A DNA stretch of 64,000 bases from Sutcliffiella horikoshii. Its GTDB lineage: Bacteria; Bacillota; Bacilli; Bacillales; Bacillaceae_I. The position numbers were made by a program, and so were the translations under genes. The notes beneath the pieces were generated by a model. The model made no database searches and had not been told where the DNA came from. It saw only the letters and a program-made list of their open reading frames with translations. The DNA is taken from contig NZ_CP082918.1 in assembly GCF_019931755.1 (NCBI RefSeq), positions 290,001-354,000 of the forward strand, written 5' to 3'. Each line of letters starts with the position of its first letter. The stretch's first letter is position 1. Of this stretch, positions 59,275 to 64,000 are shown piece by piece.

Positions 59275-60258
59275 TTAGTAAACCTTATCCCCATTAAAAA
59301 TGGAGTTCTTTACAATCACATAATCTACGTGACGGATGGAGTCTAAAGTGGTTCCACCAGCGTAAGAGATGGAAGATTGAAGGTCTTGTTCCATTTCAGT
59401 TAATGTATCTTGTAAGGCACCTTTATGCTCAACGAACATTTTTTTGCCTTCTACGTTTTTCTTTTCGCCTTTTTGGAATTCGGAAGCGGAGCCGAAGTAT
59501 TCTTTCACTAGCTTTCCGTTTACTTCGCTCGTTTCTCCTGGTGATTCTTCATGGCCTGCAAAAAGGGAGCCGATCATGACCATCGTTGCACCAAAACGTA
59601 CGGATTTCGCGATGTCACCGTGTGTACGGATTCCGCCGTCAGCGATAATTGGTTTGCTTGCTGCCTTTGCACATAAACGAAGTGCTGCCAACTGCCAGCC
59701 ACCAGTTCCGAAACCAGTTTTAATTTTTGTGATACATACTTTACCAGGTCCAATCCCGACTTTAGTTGCATCTGCGCCCGCATGTTCGAGTTCGCGCACT
59801 GCTTCAGGTGTACCAACGTTGCCAGCAATGACGAAGCTCTCTGGTAGGTGTTTTTTAATATGCTGAATCATATTGATGACAGCATTGGAATGCCCATGGG
59901 CAATGTCGATTGTAATGTATTCAGGAGTAAGACCTTCTGCTGCAAGTTCCTCAACGAAGGAATATTCTTCTTCTTTCACTCCCACACTGATGGAAGCGTA
60001 AAGGCCTTTTGCATGCATGTTCTCGATGAATGTTTGACGCTTTTGTGGCTCAAAGCGATGCATGATGTAAAAATAGTTATTTTCAGCAAGATACAGGGCA
60101 ATCTTTTCATCAATGATCGTTTGCATATTGGCTGGCACTACAGGAAGTTTAAATTGACGGCCACCAAGTGTTACCGTTGTATCACACTCAGATCGGCTGT
60201 TAACGACACATTTATTTGGCACTAACTGAATATCTTCATAATCAAATACATTTTCCAT
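59275..60258 (-). CDS. guaC: GMP reductase
   Basis: 327 aa from the ATG at 60258, preceded by AGGAGTG; this start gives [13 protein letters not shown] as in B. subtilis GuaC. IMPDH/GMPR TIM barrel with the catalytic cysteine in [10 protein letters not shown] near residue 175 and G-G-I-R-T-H-G near 205. It converts GMP to IMP with NADPH, moving guanine nucleotides into the adenine branch. Its leader carries a purine riboswitch (60351-60419). Confidence 0.96.
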   Translation of the reverse strand: MENVFDYEDIQLVPNKCVVNSRSECDTTVTLGGRQFKLPVVPANMQTIIDEKIALYLAENNYFYIMHRFEPQKRQTFIENMHAKGLYASISVGVKEEEYSFVEELAAEGLTPEYITIDIAHGHSNAVINMIQHIKKHLPESFVIAGNVGTPEAVRELEHAGADATKVGIGPGKVCITKIKTGFGTGGWQLAALRLCAKAASKPIIADGGIRTHGDIAKSVRFGATMVMIGSLFAGHEESPGETSEVNGKLVKEYFGSASEFQKGEKKNVEGKKMFVEHKGALQDTLTEMEQDLQSSISYAGGTTLDSIRHVDYVIVKNSIFNGDKVY

Positions 60259-60312
60259 GAGACACACTCCTAAAAGAATTATTTTCATAGTAATGTTCGG
60301 TTTTTACACAAC

Positions 60313-60419
60313 AAAAAATCCAGACTGAAAATGGGCAGAGTGAATCCACCCATTCGTAGTTAGGATTTTACGGCTCCTAGTAGAAACTCTTAGACCATAT
60401 CTCTAAGAATATACGAATG
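60313..60419 (-). promoter_or_regulatory. Purine (guanine-type) riboswitch with overlapping terminator
   Basis: Minus strand. Aptamer 60419-60351: P1 CATTCGTA/TACGAATG, P2 CTTAGA/TCTAAG with loop GATATGG, J2/3 GTTTCTAC, P3 TAGGA/TCCTA with loop GCCGTAAAA. The specificity base is C (60359) in A-A-C-T-A-C, which indicates guanine rather than adenine. A terminator, AAAATCC (60369 downward) with GGATTTTTT (60313), plus inner pairs GAATGGG/CCCATTT, uses bases of the aptamer's P3 and P1. Confidence 0.88.
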
Positions 60420-60450
60420 AAACTTTATAAGTAATTTCAACACAAGTTCG

Positions 60451-60479
60451 ATTATAAACGAACTTTCGCAGAGTGTAAA
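60451..60479 (-). promoter_or_regulatory. SigA promoter of guaC with inverted repeat
   Basis: Minus strand TTTACA (60479-60474), 17 bases, TATAAT (60456-60451). AGTTCG, 8 bases, CGAACT straddles the -10 box and could be an operator; it is somewhat like PurR boxes but the half-sites are closer together than usual. Confidence 0.75.
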
Positions 60480-60740
60480 CATTTATTGTTCGTATTTTAT
60501 TAAAAAATAGATATAATTTTAAGTGTTATCGCTCATAAAAATGATTTTTTACGACAGAGCAGTAGTATGTTCATCAGAAAATATACGTATATAGCAATTT
60601 TTAAACAAACGTTTGTACAACTGATTTTCAAATGTTGTTTTGAAGGGGATTAAATTAAATCGATAAATATCGACTATTTTTACATGCTATAGCAAAATAG
60701 GGATAGTTTAAAGACGGGTCGGCAAACCTGTCCCGACGAC
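60480..60740. other. Intergenic region, no gene seen
   Basis: AT-rich stretch between the guaC promoter and the kinase gene. GTCGG (60718) and CCGAC (60733) could form a weak hairpin just past the kinase stop, but without a clear T run. I see nothing else. Confidence 0.5.
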
Positions 60741-62207
60741 TCACCCCATTGGCAAACAAACATAAAATTTAGCGCCTTCCCCCGGGGCACTAACAACATC
60801 CACACTTCCATGGTGTGCTTCTACAATCGCTTTCGTAATGGAGAGTCCGAGCCCGGCACCTCCATATTCACGGTTTCTGGAATAATCAATTCGATAAAAC
60901 CGCTCAAAAACATGCGGCAGTTTGTCCTTTTCTATTCCGGAGCCATTATCCTCCACGCTTAAATGAATGGAAGAATCCTTTACCTCTAACCGAATATCAA
61001 TCCTGCCTTGCGCAGCATCTGTATGTTGAATGGCGTTTTGAAAAAGGTTTAAGATTACTTGCTTTATTTTGTCAGGGTTCACATTCGCGTACACATCGTT
61101 TACCAAATGAAAGGTAACTATTCTTTTTCCCGCCAGAATGCTAAGCTGTGGCTTCATGTCGCGGATGAGTTCGGTTAGGTTGGTTGATTGCAGTTCTAAT
61201 TGTGGTGCTTGATCCAATTTAGCCAACAGTAATAATTCCTCTACTAGCTTAATCACCCGCTTGGTTTCGCCGTACATATTATCAAGTGCCATCGACAATT
61301 GATTCGGATTTTGGGCAGCGCCTCTTAACAATACTTCCAGATATCCATGCACAGATGTAAGAGGGGTTCTGAGTTCATGGGAGGCGTCCGCGATGAAACG
61401 TCTCATTTGTTCCTTTGCTTCTCGTTCTTGTCCAAAAGATAGCTCTAGGCGTTTTAGCATATCATTGAAGGATTCGGATAACAGATCTATTTCTTCTTGT
61501 CCTTGTTTCTGTGGAATTCGGTACGCCATGTTGGTAGCGTTGATGGTCTGAACAGATGATACGATGTTGGATAAAGGTCCCAATGTCTTTTTAATAACAG
61601 AGAAGTAGATCCAGATCCCTACTGCAATCGCAAAAGCGGATAGGATCATAAAGGTTAGCCATTGTTTCCATAATAACTGCTGCAAGGGAGCGGTGCTGAC
61701 TCCCATTTGTAGTATCGCACCTTCTCCATTTTGAAATCTTTTTGGATTTCGTAAGGCAGGTCGGAATAGGACAAGCTGTTCCGTGCCGTTTTCATCTTTT
61801 AATAAATGATAATCTGCTCTATTCCTAACGCCTATGTTTTGTTTTATTGCCTCTAATTCCGCTTGAGAAAGCTTTGGTGAAACCAATCCGTTGTTTTCTA
61901 ATAAGTCGATATATGTTCCATCCTCCTGAATGAGGGAGAGAGACATATTCTCCATTAAGAAAAAATGAGGGCGCTCTCTGCCGCCGGGAGGATCCGCTAA
62001 TTCTCCCAACGCCCCTATAGGTACAGACATGATGGTTCCTCTTAATTGCTCGGCCTCATTTTTATAAAGAAAGTCCTTTAAGACAATATATTGAAAAAAG
62101 CCGATCACCACTAAAATGAGAGAGAGGATGATGAGCATTTTAGAAAGAAGCTGATACCGAAGTGAGGAAGGGGATAGGATTTGTAGGATTTTCCGAATAG
62201 GCTTCAT
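60741..62207 (-). CDS. Sensor histidine kinase
   Basis: 488 aa. Membrane helices at about 20-42 and 182-204 enclose a ~140-residue extracellular sensor domain; then HAMP (about 205-258), HisKA with D-A-S-H-E-L-R-T-P (His277) and HATPase_c with N-L-F-Q-N-A-I-Q-H, D-N-G-S-G-I and G-A-G-L-G-L. It overlaps the response regulator gene by 4 bases. The ligand is unknown; the neighbouring ABC permease suggests an envelope or antibiotic-stress theme. Confidence 0.92.
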   Translation of the reverse strand: MKPIRKILQILSPSSLRYQLLSKMLIILSLILVVIGFFQYIVLKDFLYKNEAEQLRGTIMSVPIGALGELADPPGGRERPHFFLMENMSLSLIQEDGTYIDLLENNGLVSPKLSQAELEAIKQNIGVRNRADYHLLKDENGTEQLVLFRPALRNPKRFQNGEGAILQMGVSTAPLQQLLWKQWLTFMILSAFAIAVGIWIYFSVIKKTLGPLSNIVSSVQTINATNMAYRIPQKQGQEEIDLLSESFNDMLKRLELSFGQEREAKEQMRRFIADASHELRTPLTSVHGYLEVLLRGAAQNPNQLSMALDNMYGETKRVIKLVEELLLLAKLDQAPQLELQSTNLTELIRDMKPQLSILAGKRIVTFHLVNDVYANVNPDKIKQVILNLFQNAIQHTDAAQGRIDIRLEVKDSSIHLSVEDNGSGIEKDKLPHVFERFYRIDYSRNREYGGAGLGLSITKAIVEAHHGSVDVVSAPGEGAKFYVCLPMG

Positions 62208-62887
62208 GATAAATCCAACCTATATCCAGCCCCTCTGATCGTACGAATGAGTTGATGCTGTTTATCACCGAGCTTTTCCCGTAAGGAACGGATGTAGACT
62301 TCTACGATGTTATCCTCTCCTTGGAAGGTATATCCCCATACCTTATCTAGTATTAACAACTTACTCATGACCATCCCGTGATTTAAGACGAGATACTTTA
62401 ATAGTTCATACTCTGTCGGGGAGAGGGTCAGTCCTTTACCTTTGTACTCAATCTCTTTCCGTCTGTCATCTATTCGAAAAGGACCGTAGACGACTTCACC
62501 GAATTGGTCCGGAAACTGGTTTCGGATCCGAGCTTGAATACGTGCTAATAATTCCTCAAAGCTAAAAGGCTTCACGATATAATCGTCTGCTCCAATTTTT
62601 AACCCTTTTACCCGATTGTCGACCTCATCTCTTGCCGTCAGCATGATGATGGAGGTTTGGACACCGGTCTTTCTTATCATATTACAGACCTCAAATCCAT
62701 CTAACCCAGGCATCATGACATCTAAAATGACGACATGCGGCTTGAAGTCTGGTAACAGGTTCATCGCAATAATCCCATCTGATGCTGTCATTACTTTATA
62801 TCCTTCATTGGATAAGCCAAGCTCGAGGAATTGTAATATATTTTTTTCATCATCGACCAGCAGTATTTTAATTTCTTGGTTATTCAT
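62204..62887 (-). CDS. OmpR-family response regulator
   Basis: 227 aa. Receiver domain with D-D-E at 12-14, phospho-acceptor Asp56 in V-I-L-D-V-M-M-P and Lys in I-V-K-P-F near 108; C-terminal OmpR/PhoB winged helix (R-T-I-R-G-A-G-Y-R at the end). First gene of the two-gene operon; it diverges from the ABC permease gene at 63068, a likely target. Confidence 0.94.
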   Translation of the reverse strand: MNNQEIKILLVDDEKNILQFLELGLSNEGYKVMTASDGIIAMNLLPDFKPHVVILDVMMPGLDGFEVCNMIRKTGVQTSIIMLTARDEVDNRVKGLKIGADDYIVKPFSFEELLARIQARIRNQFPDQFGEVVYGPFRIDDRRKEIEYKGKGLTLSPTEYELLKYLVLNHGMVMSKLLILDKVWGYTFQGEDNIVEVYIRSLREKLGDKQHQLIRTIRGAGYRLDLS

Positions 62888-63067
62888 GGCAACATGTACC
62901 TCTCTCCGTTTACCTTCATACCGCTTATTGTAACCCCAATATGGCTGGATGATGGCCCTTTGAATAAAATTTTCAGCTAACTTTCAGTTTCTTTTAAGGA
63001 CCAAATCAGTTTGGTTTTGAATAATACCTACTATAGCTTGTTTTAAAAAAAGAGGAGGTAATAAGGA

Positions 63068-64000
63068 ATGAATTTTATCAAAAGGGCGTATTGGAGTGTA
63101 ACAGCCAGGAAAGGGAAAAGCCTGATTCTTCTTGTTGTACTTGCTGTTATATCTGTATTTGTATTGACTGGTTTAACGATCCAGACAGCTGCGGAGGAGT
63201 CTAGTAATTTAGCAAGACAGGAGCTTGGTGGAGATGTCACGTTAACGGTCGACAGGCAAAGTCTGGTGGAAAATGGTGGGGAAGAGAGAAGAAGGCAAGC
63301 CATGTTCCAACCCATTCCCATCGATATAGAAGATGCAGAATCACTCATTGGTTCTGATTATGTGGAAGGGTATAACTTCTACTCTACAACTAGTGCCATG
63401 GCAGCTGATTTCACGGCGATTGGAGGAGCAGAGGAAGAAAGTACAATAGAAGAAGATCAAGATCAAGGAAGCATGATGCCTGGTAGAATGGGTGGCGGTA
63501 TGAATGCTGATTTGGATGTCCAAGGAGTATTATATAGTGATGCGGCTACATCTTTCATGGATGGCCAATCTGAAATGGTAGAAGGAGAACATCTTACAGG
63601 GGATGATGCAGGGAAAATGGTCACGTTGGTGGAGGAAAACCTAGCCTCTGAAAATGACTGGTCAATAGGCGATGAAATCTCCATTACATCAGTGGAAACA
63701 GAAGAAACGGTAACACTTGAAATCAAAGGTATCTATTCTACTAGTGCGGAAATACCTCCACAAGCAGAAAGAATGCTATCAATGAACCCTTATAACTCTA
63801 TTTATGTACCGATAGAAGCAGCTAATCAATTGAAGGGTGAAGAAGGGATCATTAATCAGGCCATCTATTATATGAATGACCCGTTAAACATTGATGCGTT
63901 TATGGAGGAAGCAAAAAATGAGAGTACCATTGATTTTGATACGTTTATTCTAAATGCGAATGATCAGCTCTATCAACAAATGATGGGACCGATCGAGAAT
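63068..64000 (+). CDS. ABC transporter permease, MacB/FtsX-like (partial)
   Basis: The frame is open from the ATG at 63068 (behind GAGGAGGT) to the end of the window, at least 311 aa. One N-terminal membrane helix (residues about 18-38) is followed by a long extracellular domain rich in Glu, Asp, Met and Gly (for example M-M-P-G-R-M-G-G-G-M near 140), the MacB_PCD type layout; the C-terminal FtsX helices would lie beyond the window. Probably an exporter regulated by the divergent two-component system. Confidence 0.75.
   Translation, partial: MNFIKRAYWSVTARKGKSLILLVVLAVISVFVLTGLTIQTAAEESSNLARQELGGDVTLTVDRQSLVENGGEERRRQAMFQPIPIDIEDAESLIGSDYVEGYNFYSTTSAMAADFTAIGGAEEESTIEEDQDQGSMMPGRMGGGMNADLDVQGVLYSDAATSFMDGQSEMVEGEHLTGDDAGKMVTLVEENLASENDWSIGDEISITSVETEETVTLEIKGIYSTSAEIPPQAERMLSMNPYNSIYVPIEAANQLKGEEGIINQAIYYMNDPLNIDAFMEEAKNESTIDFDTFILNANDQLYQQMMGPIEN

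Overview
The window is a stretch of a spore-forming, low-GC Gram-positive chromosome of the family Bacillaceae. Evidence: a SigB operon (rsbT-rsbU-rsbV-rsbW-sigB-rsbX), a 36-codon cmpA spore-cortex gene between tex and sprT, a complete rrn operon with a Bacillus-type 16S, and the B. subtilis-like gene order thiL-tsaE-tsaB-rimI-tsaD / ydiF-rex-tatA-tatC-ydiK-ydiL-groES-groEL. The 16S reads like Bacillus/Sutcliffiella, but I cannot name a species without a search.

Layout. 1-3370: the SigB general-stress partner-switching operon, with an internal SigB promoter before rsbV. 3414-6980: tex, cmpA and sprT, with three copies of a ~127-bp GC-rich interspersed repeat. 7065-13510: ten tRNA genes, 16S-23S-5S, then tRNA-fMet and tRNA-Asp; a strong promoter inside the tRNA array probably drives the rRNA. 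13585-15028: a lipoprotein with a degenerate metalloprotease motif and a DUF3243 gene. 15187-18814: the thiL/tsaEBD/rimI operon (thiamine kinase and t6A tRNA modification). 18885-19670: a DnaA-box cluster next to two families of 52-bp periodic repeats. 19709-21752: a GntR (YtrA-type)-ABC transporter operon. 21794-30057: ABC-F, Rex, TatA/TatC, YdiK, YdiL and GroESL with its CIRCE operator.

Accessory DNA starts right after groEL. 30419-35401 is an AT-rich operon that looks like an ABC-three-component (ABC-3C) conflict system: a small membrane protein, a protein sharing its motif, a short middle component, a DUF2326-type ABC ATPase, an FRG-domain protein and an unknown protein. 36716-42780 is a second insertion: a 977-aa protein with a RelA/SpoT-like synthetase domain plus long helical repeats, and a membrane protein, sit between two diverged copies of a YgjP-type metalloprotease gene and REP-like hairpins. 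42873-48845 holds a short-chain dehydrogenase and a formaldehyde-handling module: hxlA-hxlB (ribulose monophosphate pathway), divergent zwf-gnd (oxidative pentose phosphate) and the regulator hxlR, sharing operator-like motifs. Together these could run a dissimilatory formaldehyde cycle.

49018-52865 has an Rrf2 regulator, a zinc-ribbon peptide, a luciferase-like oxidoreductase, a frameshifted mnmA and a quinone-reductase-like gene. 53102-56446 is corA followed by a 1192-bp tandem duplication carrying a collagen-like spore-surface gene twice. 56559-59081 is an orphan sugar-binding lipoprotein and its LacI regulator with three matching palindromes and a cre site. 59275-60479 is guaC behind a guanine-type purine riboswitch whose terminator overlaps the aptamer, so it looks like an ON switch. 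The window ends with a two-component system divergent from a truncated ABC permease gene.
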